Shown here: positions 1-7,965 of the stretch, in pieces
How the letters are laid out: every line of letters begins with the position of its first letter
Numbering within the stretch: the stretch's first letter is position 1
Source: Erythrobacter sp.
Lineage (GTDB): Bacteria > Pseudomonadota > Alphaproteobacteria > Sphingomonadales > Sphingomonadaceae
DNA: 28,026 bases
Assembly (NCBI GenBank): GCA_002695185.1
Contig: NZOF01000208.1
Span: 52,681-80,706 of the forward strand
Reading direction: 5' to 3'
The notes under the pieces: generated by a model
Seen by the model: only the letters and a program-made list of their open reading frames with translations
Told to the model about the DNA's origin: nothing
The model's database searches: none
Position numbers and translations under genes: made by a program

Positions 1-1068
1 ATTGCAGGCCTGATGTTCTGGGTAATCGGCTATTCGATCGCGTACCCCGGCTTCGAAGGTGGCTATTTCGGCATCGCCAATTTCCCTTACACCATGCAAG
101 GAGTTGGAGAAGCGGATACCGGTACGGGATATTCAGTCGCATCTGACTGGTTTTTCCAGATGGTATTTTGCGCCACAACTGCTTCTATCGTTTCGGGCAC
201 TGTGGCCGAACGCGTGAAGCTCGTTCCCTTCTTCGTATTCGTCACGATCCTCACCGGCTTCATCTATCCGGTAATCGTAAGCTGGGAATGGGGTGCCGGC
301 TGGCTCGATGCGATGGGCTTCTCGGATTTTGCCGGCTCCACTCTCGTTCACTCGACCGGCGGCTGGGCTGCGCTCATGGGCGCCCTGATCATCGGTCCGC
401 GTCTCGGCCGTTATGCCAAAGACGGCAAGATGGCTGTATTCCCGGGGTCCAGCATTCCGCTGGCCACTCTCGGGACCTTCATTCTCTGGCTCGGCTGGTT
501 CGGCTTCAACGGCGCTTCGCAGCTGGCAATGGGCACGGTGGGCGATGTTTCGGACGTGTCGAAGATTTTCGTGAATACCAACATGGCCGCATGCGCAGGT
601 GTGGTGGTCGCGATCATCTTTACGCAGCTTCGTTATGGCAAGGCAGACACCACCATGGCACTCAACGGTGCTTTGGCTGGCCTGGTCGCCATCACTGCTG
701 AACCGCTGACACCGAATGTCGGCATGGCCATCATCATCGGCGGTATCGGCGGTGCGCTTCCGGTCATCTTCGTCCCCATCCTCGACAAGCTCAAGGTCGA
801 CGACGTGGTCGGTGCTATTCCGGTTCACCTTATGGCCGGCATCTGGGGCACGCTCGCGGTTCCGCTTACCAATACGGAAGTTCCGTTTGTGGCACAGATT
901 ACAGGTGTGGTCGCGACCGGCATCTTCGTCAGCATCGTCTCGGCTGTGGTGTGGTTTGCACTGAAAGCCACCATCGGTCTTCGCCCCAGCGAAGCGGAAG
1001 AAATGGCCGGCCTCGATCTTGGGGAGACCGGAATCGAAGCCTATCCGGAATTCACACGTACGACCTGA
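1..1068 (+). CDS. amt: Ammonium transporter (Amt family), 5' end cut off
   Basis: This is the C-terminal ~355 residues of an Amt/Mep/Rh-type channel that carries ammonium or ammonia across the inner membrane. The frame is open from base 1, so the real start lies upstream of the window. Family hallmarks are visible: the DFAGSTLVH segment holds the conserved Asp and the first pore His (codon at 349-351), followed by STGGWAALMGA. The FPGSSIPLATLG and WFGFNGAS segments come next, and the second pore His is in AIPVHLMAGIWG (codon at 826-828). Multiple hydrophobic helices fill the rest. Many proteobacteria place a PII gene (glnK) just upstream of amt, but that region is outside the window. Two hairpins follow the stop codon, the second a clear intrinsic terminator. 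The family call is safe; the substrate is inferred from the family. Confidence 0.95.
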   Translation: MAGLMFWVIGYSIAYPGFEGGYFGIANFPYTMQGVGEADTGTGYSVASDWFFQMVFCATTASIVSGTVAERVKLVPFFVFVTILTGFIYPVIVSWEWGAGWLDAMGFSDFAGSTLVHSTGGWAALMGALIIGPRLGRYAKDGKMAVFPGSSIPLATLGTFILWLGWFGFNGASQLAMGTVGDVSDVSKIFVNTNMAACAGVVVAIIFTQLRYGKADTTMALNGALAGLVAITAEPLTPNVGMAIIIGGIGGALPVIFVPILDKLKVDDVVGAIPVHLMAGIWGTLAVPLTNTEVPFVAQITGVVATGIFVSIVSAVVWFALKATIGLRPSEAEEMAGLDLGETGIEAYPEFTRTT

Positions 1069-1078
1069 TTACCAGTTT

Positions 1079-1121
1079 GGCGGGGCCGCCACCTCTCTCT
1101 CCAGCTAAAGGCGGCCCCGCC
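1079..1121 (+). terminator. Long GC hairpin after amt
   Basis: A perfect 12-bp inverted repeat (GGCGGGGCCGCC at 1079-1090 and its complement at 1110-1121) encloses a 19-nt loop, 11 bases after the amt stop. No T-run follows, so alone it is not a classical intrinsic terminator. It may protect the amt mRNA 3' end or act together with the second hairpin at 1158. Confidence 0.5.
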
Positions 1122-1157
1122 TACACATGTTCCTCCTGCGAACACCGACTACCGACG

Positions 1158-1189
1158 GGCCGGGATCTGAAGATCTCGGCCTTTTTTTT
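1158..1189 (+). terminator. Intrinsic terminator of amt
   Basis: GGCCGGGATC (1158-1167) pairs with GATCTCGGCC (1172-1181) through one G-U pair around a TGAA loop, and is followed directly by eight T residues (1182-1189). This is a textbook rho-independent terminator for the amt transcript. It separates amt from the TonB-dependent receptor gene. Confidence 0.9.
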
Positions 1190-1213
1190 ATAAATATTTG
1201 AAATATAAGTGAA

Positions 1214-1240
1214 TTGTAGACTCTTTCGGAAGAGTATAAG
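1214..1240 (+). promoter_or_regulatory. Candidate promoter with operator-like dyad before the TonB receptor
   Basis: TTGTAG (1214-1219) and TATAAG (1235-1240) resemble -35 and -10 boxes with a short 15-bp spacer. The spacer is almost filled by a 6-bp dyad, ACTCTT-TCGG-AAGAGT (1220-1235). A dyad placed there could bind a repressor, or could simply be a stem in the leader. The area is AT-rich compared with its surroundings. The assignment rests on pattern only. Confidence 0.3.
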
Positions 1241-1297
1241 CATCGAATCACATACCGTTACATGTGTTTTGGTATGTTCATCAGGGAGGAAGTGATG

Positions 1298-4075
1298 ATG
1301 GTTCGATGCAGGAATACGAAACTACTTTATCGAGCAGCTCTTTTATCTGGGGTAGCCGGCTTGGGGGCCAATGTGCCCGCTCAGGCGCAGGACTCAGAAA
1401 CGCGGATTGAAACGGATGCGGAGGCCGTTGCCGACGCTGACTCGCAAGCCATTATCGTCACCGGAACCCGACAAACCAACCGGTCCGCTGCCGATACCGT
1501 TGCGCCTGTGGATGTGGTCAGCTCGGAAGAACTGAACAATTCGGCAAACAGCGACATTGGCAACGTGCTGCGCGTTACAGTGCCGTCGTTCAACGTGGGC
1601 ACGCAGCCAATTTCCGACGCCGCTACTTTGGTAAGACCAGCCAATTTGCGGGGCCTGTCGCCTGACAACACACTTGTCCTTGTAAACGGTAAGCGCATGC
1701 ACCGCGCCGCCGTAATCGCCTTCCTTGGTGGCGGAATTTCAGATGGTTCGCAGGGTCCGGATATCTCGGTCATTCCGGCAATCGCGATCAAGCAGCTGGA
1801 AGTCCTGCGCGATGGAGCGTCTTCGCAATATGGTTCGGATGCCATCGCAGGCGTTCTGAATTTCATCCTGAAGGATGCTCCCGAAGGCGGGACCATCTCG
1901 GCTCAGTGGGGAGAAACTTACGAGGGGGACGGCGACCAATATACGATTGGTGCCAATATCGGCCTCGGCCTTGGAACCGGCGGTTTCATCAATTTATCCG
2001 GGGAATATGGCGAATCCGATGCCACATCGCGCTCGGTTCAGCGCGACGATGCGGCTGCACTCATCGCGGCAGGTAATACGGCCGTCGCCGACCCGGCGCA
2101 GATTTGGGGGCAGCCCAACGTCAACGACGACACCAAATTCTATGCCAATATGGGTTACGAATTCAGCCCGGCCGTCAGCTTTTATGCTTTCGGTAACTAT
2201 GCAGAACGCAATGTCGACGGCGGCTTCTATTTCCGCAATCCAACCAATCGCGGTGGTGTATTCGCAGGGCCGACAGTCGACCCGGCGACGGGCCAGCCTT
2301 TGGCGGAAGAAGATGGCGGCGTGCCCTCAGTGCTGGTCGGAGATCTCTCGATCGACACTGCAGGCGACTGTCCTGCCGGCATTCCGCTGACTGCGGGTGG
2401 AGGTCTCATCCCCGATCCGACGATCCTTGGGCAAGTAAAGGCCGATGACAATTGCTTCAGCTTCGTGGAGATTTTCCCAGGCGGATTCACTCCGCGTTTC
2501 GGCGGTGACGTAGAGGATTATTCGGTAGCTGCCGGCTTCCGTGGCCAGCTGTTTGGTGGCCTGGATTACGACCTCAGCTATCGCCACGGGCGCAACAAGA
2601 CATCCTTCCAAATTCGCAATACGGTCAACGCTTCGCTTGGGCCCAATACCCCTACTACGTTCAATCCCGGTGGCTATGCGCAGACGGAAAACGTCGTAAA
2701 TTTCGATCTCGGCTATGAAGTTCCGCTGGGCGAAGGCAGCGTATATGTCGCGGCCGGTGCGGAATACCGTGACGAGGAATTCACGATTACTGCTGGCGAT
2801 CCGGAGTCGTTCCAGCTCGGTCCGCTGGCGCAGCCCACCGCAGCTTATCCCATCGGCCAGGGCTTTTCGACCAGCTCCAACGGGTTCCCCGGTTTCGCGA
2901 CCAATGCGGCCGGTTCGAGCAAGGAGGATAATAAGGCGGCCTATATCGACATCGAGGCCGATCTCATCGATGCTCTGACCCTCCAGGGTGCTGTCCGCTA
3001 TGAAGATACCAAGAGCTTCGGCGATACGGTAACCTGGAAGCTGGGCGGACTATACAAGCTGACCGATGCGCTGCGCCTACGCGGCACGTATTCGACAGGC
3101 TTCCATGTACCCACGGCCGGCCAGGCGAATGTCATCAATGTGACAACGCAATTCTCCGGTGGGATGCTGCAGGACGAGGGTACTTTCCCGCTCAACAGCC
3201 CTCCCGGGCTCATCGCCGCGGATTATGTGGAGAATAGTCTGGGTCTCGACCGTCCGACGCTCGGGCCCGAAAAGGCAGACAGCTTCACACTTGGCGTAGC
3301 AGGTGATTTCGGTGATTTCTCCGTCACTCTCGATTACTTCAACATCAAGCTCAAGAACCGCATTTCGCGTTCCTCCACGATCAATTTCCCTGCGGCGCTG
3401 TGCTATGTTGCGGAACGGGATGGTGTGGGAACAGCCTGTCCGACGGATTACAATGCGGCTGACGCGGACCTCCCGTCTCCTGCGGAATTGCTGACACAGC
3501 TGGATGCGGCGGGATCCCTGAACCGTGCGGATTTCACCGGGTTCGAAGATCTTGTTGCCTTCACCTATTTCAACAATGACTTCGATACACGTACGCAAGG
3601 TCTCGATTTCGTGGCAAATGCACGCCTCTATCCGATCGAGGGAGGTACCACGCGGGCAACTCTTGCTATCAACTACACCGATACTTCGGTGACCGACGTC
3701 GGGGAGACTATCTCGGACACGCGGGTACGCCAGTTGGAAGAAGGTCTGCCGAAATGGAAAGGCTTCCTCAACCTGACGCATGAGCAGGGCCCTCTCCGAG
3801 GACTTTTGCGCGCCAACTATTTCGGCAGCTATTACGAAGCCTATCTGGAGGACTCGACCTTGCCGATCGACGCGGGCGCTGAAGTCACCTTCGATGCTGA
3901 ACTAGGGTACGAAGTTATAGACGGCCTCGAAATTGCGGCAGGTGCACAGAACCTGTTCGACAATTATCCCGATCTCAATCCCTATTCGGGCGTTGCAGGG
4001 GGCAAGTATGGCGAACGTTCGCCATTCGGCTTCAACGGCGGCAGCTATTACCTGCGCGCGCGCTTTCAGTGGTAA
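1298..4075 (+). CDS. TonB-dependent outer-membrane receptor
   Basis: This 925-residue protein should be an energised outer-membrane importer, with a periplasm-facing plug domain inside a 22-strand barrel. A signal peptide is evident, with predicted cleavage after the AQA ending at residue 30. A TonB-box-like IIVTGTR lies near residues 52-58. The plug follows (DVVSSEEL, the LRGLSPDNTLVLVNGKRM segment and LRDGASSQYGSDAIAGV). The chain ends in an aromatic residue after YYLRARFQW, as expected for barrel insertion. I chose the ATG at 1298 because GGGAGGA (1284-1290) sits 7 bases upstream; in-frame ATGs at 1295 and 1262 are alternatives. The substrate cannot be read from the sequence, since no transport partner is adjacent. 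It is probably transcribed alone, with a candidate promoter at 1214 and a terminator at 4102. Confidence 0.93.
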   Translation: MVRCRNTKLLYRAALLSGVAGLGANVPAQAQDSETRIETDAEAVADADSQAIIVTGTRQTNRSAADTVAPVDVVSSEELNNSANSDIGNVLRVTVPSFNVGTQPISDAATLVRPANLRGLSPDNTLVLVNGKRMHRAAVIAFLGGGISDGSQGPDISVIPAIAIKQLEVLRDGASSQYGSDAIAGVLNFILKDAPEGGTISAQWGETYEGDGDQYTIGANIGLGLGTGGFINLSGEYGESDATSRSVQRDDAAALIAAGNTAVADPAQIWGQPNVNDDTKFYANMGYEFSPAVSFYAFGNYAERNVDGGFYFRNPTNRGGVFAGPTVDPATGQPLAEEDGGVPSVLVGDLSIDTAGDCPAGIPLTAGGGLIPDPTILGQVKADDNCFSFVEIFPGGFTPRFGGDVEDYSVAAGFRGQLFGGLDYDLSYRHGRNKTSFQIRNTVNASLGPNTPTTFNPGGYAQTENVVNFDLGYEVPLGEGSVYVAAGAEYRDEEFTITAGDPESFQLGPLAQPTAAYPIGQGFSTSSNGFPGFATNAAGSSKEDNKAAYIDIEADLIDALTLQGAVRYEDTKSFGDTVTWKLGGLYKLTDALRLRGTYSTGFHVPTAGQANVINVTTQFSGGMLQDEGTFPLNSPPGLIAADYVENSLGLDRPTLGPEKADSFTLGVAGDFGDFSVTLDYFNIKLKNRISRSSTINFPAALCYVAERDGVGTACPTDYNAADADLPSPAELLTQLDAAGSLNRADFTGFEDLVAFTYFNNDFDTRTQGLDFVANARLYPIEGGTTRATLAINYTDTSVTDVGETISDTRVRQLEEGLPKWKGFLNLTHEQGPLRGLLRANYFGSYYEAYLEDSTLPIDAGAEVTFDAELGYEVIDGLEIAAGAQNLFDNYPDLNPYSGVAGGKYGERSPFGFNGGSYYLRARFQW

Positions 4076-4101
4076 CAGCAAAGCCATTTTGCTGAAGGAG
4101 G

Positions 4102-4131
4102 GGGGCGGCCGTAACGGTCGCCCCTTTCTTT
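4102..4131 (+). terminator. Hairpin terminator after the TonB receptor
   Basis: GGGGCGGCC (4102-4110) pairs with GGTCGCCCC (4116-4124), with one G-U pair and a GTAAC loop. A broken T-run (TTTCTTT) follows. It lies only 15 bases before the acetyltransferase start, so it could end the receptor transcript or attenuate read-through into the next gene. Confidence 0.7.
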
Positions 4132-4145
4132 GCGAAAGGATCGCA

Positions 4146-4670
4146 ATGCTGACTATCCGGCTGGCCCGGCATGACGACGAGAGTGCTATCGCCGAGCTTA
4201 TGGCGCTGGCTATCGAGCAGCTGCAGCAAGGCTATCTGAAGCCCGAACAGATTGAAGCATCCAAGGGGGGAATGGGTCTCGATGCGATGCTGATCGCAGA
4301 CGGCACCTATTTCGTGGTGGAAGCAGGCGGAGCGCTGGCTGGCTGTGGTGGCTGGTCGCGCCGCGCGACCCTTTATGGAGGCAATCATTCCGCTGGCAGA
4401 GATCCGCGGCTGCTGGACCCGTCGAGCGAGCGTGCCCGGATCCGGGCGATGTACACTCATCCCGATCATGTGCGCAAAGGAGTGGGCAGGTTGATACTCG
4501 AGACCTCCGAGAGCGCTGCTCGTGCGGAAGGGTTCACGGAACTGGAAATGGCCGCTACCATGGCAGGCAAGCCATTCTACTTGCGTTGTGGCTACGACGT
4601 CGAAAGCGAATGGGAGGATACAAACGGTCCTATAGCTTTCCCCCTCGCCACCATGACCAAGCAGCTCTAG
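4146..4670 (+). CDS. GNAT family N-acetyltransferase
   Basis: This 174-residue protein has a single GNAT fold and would transfer an acetyl group from acetyl-CoA to an unidentified amine. The core is visible: the ARIRAMYTHPDHVRKGVGRLIL segment (about residues 97-118) carries the strand-4/acetyl-CoA-binding loop with Gly112-x-Gly114. The terminal GKPFYLRCGYD segment is typical of the C-terminal part of the fold. The ATG at 4146 is supported by GAAAGGA (4134-4140) immediately upstream. The frame is open much further upstream, but that part overlaps the receptor gene in another frame and looks non-coding. The acceptor is unknown. The gene is 70 bases after the receptor, with a hairpin between them, so co-transcription is uncertain. 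Confidence 0.88.
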   Translation: MLTIRLARHDDESAIAELMALAIEQLQQGYLKPEQIEASKGGMGLDAMLIADGTYFVVEAGGALAGCGGWSRRATLYGGNHSAGRDPRLLDPSSERARIRAMYTHPDHVRKGVGRLILETSESAARAEGFTELEMAATMAGKPFYLRCGYDVESEWEDTNGPIAFPLATMTKQL

Positions 4671-4700
4671 CCTCAGCGCACTGACCTACGGCATCACGAC

Positions 4701-4719
4701 CCTTCCGAGCAACGGAAGG
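4701..4719. terminator. Short hairpin between convergent genes
   Basis: CCTTCCG-AGCAA-CGGAAGG is a perfect 7-bp stem-loop in the 63-bp gap between the acetyltransferase (plus) and the GMC oxidoreductase (minus). No T-run follows on either strand. A bidirectional 3'-end structure is likely, but it is not a canonical terminator. Confidence 0.4.
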
Positions 4720-4733
4720 ATCCGACCTCCAGC

Positions 4734-6320
4734 CTAGCGGCCAAGCGCTTCATTCACGAATTGTGCGCAGCGTTCGCCGATCATGATGCTCGGCGCGTTG
4801 GTGTTGCCAGACACGATCCGCGGCATGATGCTGGCATCCGCGATCCAGAGGTTTTCAACTCCCCGCAGCCGCAATTTCGGATCGACGACATCGTCGTCAC
4901 CCGGTCCCATTCGGCAAGTGCCTACTGGATGGTAGACGGTATCGGCGCGATTGCGGATCATTTCGTCGAGTTGCGCATCGTCGTTCAGATCGACCGGATG
5001 GCGGTCGCGTGGGTCGAAAGCCTGGAGGGCAGGGGAGCCAGCGATGCGATGCGACATCCTCACACCTTCACGCAGGGTGGCAATATCGCGATCGTCAGCA
5101 AGGAAGTTGGGATCGATACTTGGCCCGTTTTCTGCGTTTCTGCTTGCGAGCCGCACCGTCCCCCGGCTTTCCGGCCGCAACACGCAGGCGTGAAGCGAAA
5201 AACCATACCCCTTCACTTTAGTTCGGCCATGATCTTCCAGCACGGCCGGAACGAAATGCCACTGGATATCGGGGGCGGGAGCATCACGCATCACCTTCCA
5301 GAACCCGCCAGCTTCGGCATAGGGAGTGGTCATAATGCCAGTGCGTTTGCGCCGATGTTCGATTAGCGCCTTCGCCATACGCAGCTTCCCTGCGAATGTG
5401 CTGCCGATGAGCTGAGTATTCTCAGACTGCCAGCTGGAAACATAATCGATATGGTCTTGGAGGTCTGATCCGACGGCCGGCTTGTCGATCCTCACCTGGA
5501 TACCGTTTTCTCGCAGATGGACTTCGGGGCCGATGCCCGAAAGCATGAGAATCTGTGGTGAATTGAAGGTGCCAGCGGAAAGGACCACTCCGCCCCGGGC
5601 GCTCACAGTGCGGGTCCGCTTCCCCACGGAATAGGTGACCCCGGTAACGCGTCCGTCCTCGATCACCAGTTTCTGTACGGTCACGCCAATGCGGATATCA
5701 AGGTTTCTCGAACCTCTCAGCGGTTCGACATAGGCGCGCGACGACGACCAGCGCTCGCCGTCCTTTTGCGTGACCTGAAAAACGCCGAAGCCTTCTTGCC
5801 GCGCTCCATTGAAATCGTCGTTACGCGGCAGTTGCAACTGTGCCGCCGCTTCGACGAAGGCAAGGCTGGCAGGGTTGGCATAATGCTGGTCGCTCACCCA
5901 AAGGGGGCCATCAGCCCCGTGATATTCGCTTTCGCCGCGGGTGTTGTGTTCCGCCTGCTTGAAGTGGGGAAGGACGTCATCATAGGCCCAGCCGGCGCAA
6001 CCGAGCGCCGCCCAATTATCATAATCCCAGCGATTACCGCGGATGTATACCATCGCATTGATAGCGGAACTGCCACCCAAACCCTTGCCGCGCGGCTGAT
6101 AACCGGTGCGCCCGTTCAGGCCCATCTGAGGCACGGTTTCGTACATGTAGTTGGCCCCGGGGTTCGGCACTGCAAACAGCCCGGGAGTGGTCACGCGTAA
6201 TCCGGTATTTCGGCCCCCTGCCTCCAGAAGACACACAGTCTTTCCGGATTCGGCCAGTCTCCCGGCAACTGCGCTACCACCACTTCCACCACCGATGACG
6301 ACAACGTCGAATTCGCCCAT
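4734..6320 (-). CDS. GMC-family FAD-dependent oxidoreductase (choline dehydrogenase-like)
   Basis: This 528-residue flavoprotein should oxidise an alcohol. The N-terminal Rossmann motif VVVIGGGSGGSAVAGRL (residues 6-22) binds FAD, and the ribose-contacting Glu33 sits in LLEAGG. The GMC signature GKGLGGSSAINAMVYIRGN follows. The C-terminal active site shows His464 in YHPVGTCRMG and the SGNTNAPS segment (Asn506/508), the usual His/Asn pair of the family. Length and layout match choline and alcohol dehydrogenases of the BetA type. No betaine aldehyde dehydrogenase or choline transporter is adjacent, so choline should not be assumed as substrate. The start has a GGGAGA ribosome-binding site that lies inside a palindrome (6328-6342). 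There is no partner gene in the same operon within the window. Confidence 0.93.
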   Translation of the reverse strand: MGEFDVVVIGGGSGGSAVAGRLAESGKTVCLLEAGGRNTGLRVTTPGLFAVPNPGANYMYETVPQMGLNGRTGYQPRGKGLGGSSAINAMVYIRGNRWDYDNWAALGCAGWAYDDVLPHFKQAEHNTRGESEYHGADGPLWVSDQHYANPASLAFVEAAAQLQLPRNDDFNGARQEGFGVFQVTQKDGERWSSSRAYVEPLRGSRNLDIRIGVTVQKLVIEDGRVTGVTYSVGKRTRTVSARGGVVLSAGTFNSPQILMLSGIGPEVHLRENGIQVRIDKPAVGSDLQDHIDYVSSWQSENTQLIGSTFAGKLRMAKALIEHRRKRTGIMTTPYAEAGGFWKVMRDAPAPDIQWHFVPAVLEDHGRTKVKGYGFSLHACVLRPESRGTVRLASRNAENGPSIDPNFLADDRDIATLREGVRMSHRIAGSPALQAFDPRDRHPVDLNDDAQLDEMIRNRADTVYHPVGTCRMGPGDDDVVDPKLRLRGVENLWIADASIMPRIVSGNTNAPSIMIGERCAQFVNEALGR

Positions 6321-6327
6321 TTTCTCT

Positions 6328-6342
6328 CTCCCGAGTCGGGAG
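6328..6342 (-). promoter_or_regulatory. Palindrome overlapping the ribosome-binding site of the GMC gene
   Basis: CTCCCGA-G-TCGGGAG is a 7-bp perfect dyad whose minus-strand right arm contains the GGGAG Shine-Dalgarno of the GMC oxidoreductase, 7-12 bases before its ATG. It could be an operator or an RNA hairpin masking the ribosome-binding site. The 1-nt centre means the RNA form would need to open two or more inner pairs. Confidence 0.3.
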
Positions 6343-6462
6343 GTTAGGCAGAGGCGGTGTTGCCTGCAATCGGGTTTTCAACTGCAACCGGTTTTTAGCG
6401 TCATGAATTTACAGCCGAGGCGCTGCTTGCGGCGCCCGACGGCAATTCATGGTTCTGTAGCT

Positions 6463-6903
6463 TTACCCGTTAGATTGGCGGCTCAGCAGGTCCATGGTTG
6501 GCCTGATACCGGAAAGATCGTAACCCGCAGCTGCGGCATCTTCCGACAGTTGGTCGACTTGCGCACCGGATTTGGCATTCGCGAGTGCCCAGAGGATCGT
6601 CGAGCGGGTGCCGGAGCGGCAGTAGGCCAACACGGTTCCTTCCGCAGAGTCCAAAGCAGTCTGCATCTCTTCGATCTGCGGCAGGCTGAAACCGGCCGAA
6701 CTGACCGGGATGGCACGATAGGCGATGCCGTTTGCATGGGCGGCCGCTTCGATTTCTGCACCCTCAGGCTGATCCGCCGCTTCGCCATCGGGGCGGTTGT
6801 TGATGATCAGAGTGACCCCCGCTTCCTTCGCCCGTGCGACGTCCTCCGTCACGATCTGAGGCGATGCCAGCATTCCTTCGCGCAGCTGATTGAATTCGGT
6901 CAC
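6463..6903 (-). CDS. TIGR01244/DUF442 family rhodanese-like phosphatase or sulfurtransferase
   Basis: This 146-residue protein belongs to the DUF442 group, the phosphatase/rhodanese-like domain also found fused to Blh-type beta-lactamase-fold hydrolases involved in sulfide handling. The catalytic loop CRSGTRS (Cys95 to Ser101) has the short rhodanese-type spacing. The upstream NNRPDGEAADQP segment (about residues 35-46) is typical of the family. I chose a GTG start at 6903 because AAAGGAGG (6913-6920) lies 9 bases upstream; the longer open frame reads into terC. The start is 4 bases beyond the terC stop, so the two genes form an operon and the ribosome-binding site is inside the terC 3' end. 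No Blh hydrolase or other sulfide gene is adjacent, so the substrate is unknown. Confidence 0.85.
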   Translation of the reverse strand: MTEFNQLREGMLASPQIVTEDVARAKEAGVTLIINNRPDGEAADQPEGAEIEAAAHANGIAYRAIPVSSAGFSLPQIEEMQTALDSAEGTVLAYCRSGTRSTILWALANAKSGAQVDQLSEDAAAAGYDLSGIRPTMDLLSRQSNG

Positions 6904-6907
6904 TGTC

Positions 6908-7708
6908 TTAAGCCTCCTTTGCTTTTCTGGCCCGCCGGTTCCTTTGCACCATGTTGAGCAACTCGACGCCGACCGAAAATCCCATCGCGGCATAAATGTA
7001 GCCCTTAGGAACATGGAATCCGAAGCCGTCGGCAATGAGGACCAGGCCGATCATAACGAGGAAGGCCAATGCCAGCATTACCAGCGTGGGGTTTTTCTCG
7101 ATGAATTTCGCCAGCGGATCGGCAGCGATCATCATGATGCCGACTGTTATAACGACTGCTATGACCATAATGGGAATGTCATCGGTCATGCCGACTGCGG
7201 TAAGTATCGAATCGACCGAAAATACCAGATCGATCGCAACGATCTGGGCGATAACGGTGCCGAATGTTGCGGTCACGGCCTCAGCCGCACCAGGCGTCTT
7301 ATCCAGAAGGTCACCCGAATTGTCTTCCGGCTCCATCGAATGATGGATTTCCTTGGTCGCTTTCCAGAGGAGGAATAGGCCGCCAACCAGCAGAATTAAG
7401 TCCCGCCCCGAGAAGGCGGTCTCGAAGGTCGGCTCTCCATATGCGCTTGGCGAACCCTGAATGCCGAGATCGAACAAAGGCTGCTGCAAGGTCACAATCC
7501 AGCCGATCAGCATCAGCAGGCCTATGCGCATTACGAGTGCCAGCGAAAGGCCGATTCTACGGGCTTTCTGCTGTTGATGTTCAGGCAGCTTGTTCGAAAG
7601 AATCGCAATGAAGATCAGGTTGTCCACCCCAAGAACTACTTCCAGGGCAATGAGGGTGAGCAGGGCCAGCCATGCGGCAGGGTCGGAAAACAGCGCGATC
7701 AAGTCCAT
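6908..7708 (-). CDS. TerC family integral membrane protein
   Basis: This 266-residue polytopic protein has about seven hydrophobic helices. Acidic residues typical of TerC proteins lie within membrane segments: [15 protein letters not shown] (Glu23, Asp29) and [13 protein letters not shown] (Asp160, Asp166). Members of the family are linked to metal export, such as manganese efflux, and to tellurite resistance, but the ion here is not known. The protein ends in a basic cytoplasmic tail ([11 protein letters not shown]). It is the first gene of a two-gene minus-strand operon with the DUF442 protein. Its promoter must lie in the 257-bp divergent gap shared with the cold-shock gene. No yybP-ykoY-type manganese riboswitch was recognised there by eye. 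Confidence 0.9.
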   Translation of the reverse strand: MDLIALFSDPAAWLALLTLIALEVVLGVDNLIFIAILSNKLPEHQQQKARRIGLSLALVMRIGLLMLIGWIVTLQQPLFDLGIQGSPSAYGEPTFETAFSGRDLILLVGGLFLLWKATKEIHHSMEPEDNSGDLLDKTPGAAEAVTATFGTVIAQIVAIDLVFSVDSILTAVGMTDDIPIMVIAVVITVGIMMIAADPLAKFIEKNPTLVMLALAFLVMIGLVLIADGFGFHVPKGYIYAAMGFSVGVELLNMVQRNRRARKAKEA

Positions 7709-7965
7709 ATTGCCCCGATGCCCAAGCGTAGTTGCGGTGGCAAGGGAGAATTCTGCCGACTTTTACATGCGAAAATGTCACATTCGTGCGTCAGAACACG
7801 ATTGTGCGCTAAAATATTCGCAAGATGCAATCTTTCACGCTATGCATGCGAGTAATGCGGGGTGGATTTTCCAGATTCTCCCATGCGCAAACGCCGGGTA
7901 CGCCTCGCAGCCTGCGTGCCCGAGCGAATGATTACTCGGCTGCGCGACAAGGTATTTTACGACTT

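Noticed and set aside
1262..1297. Start of the TonB receptor at ATG 1262
   Set aside because: The ribosome-binding site GGGAGGA lies downstream of it, and the signal peptide is best formed from 1298.
7825..7965. N-terminal extension of the cold-shock protein from the ATG at 7825
   Set aside because: The extra 47 codons are not protein-like. The ATG at 7966 begins the typical [12 protein letters not shown] start.
7709..7965. Manganese riboswitch before the TerC gene
   Set aside because: The divergent 257-bp gap shows no recognisable yybP-ykoY core by eye; only a short AATGT-C-ACATT dyad was found.
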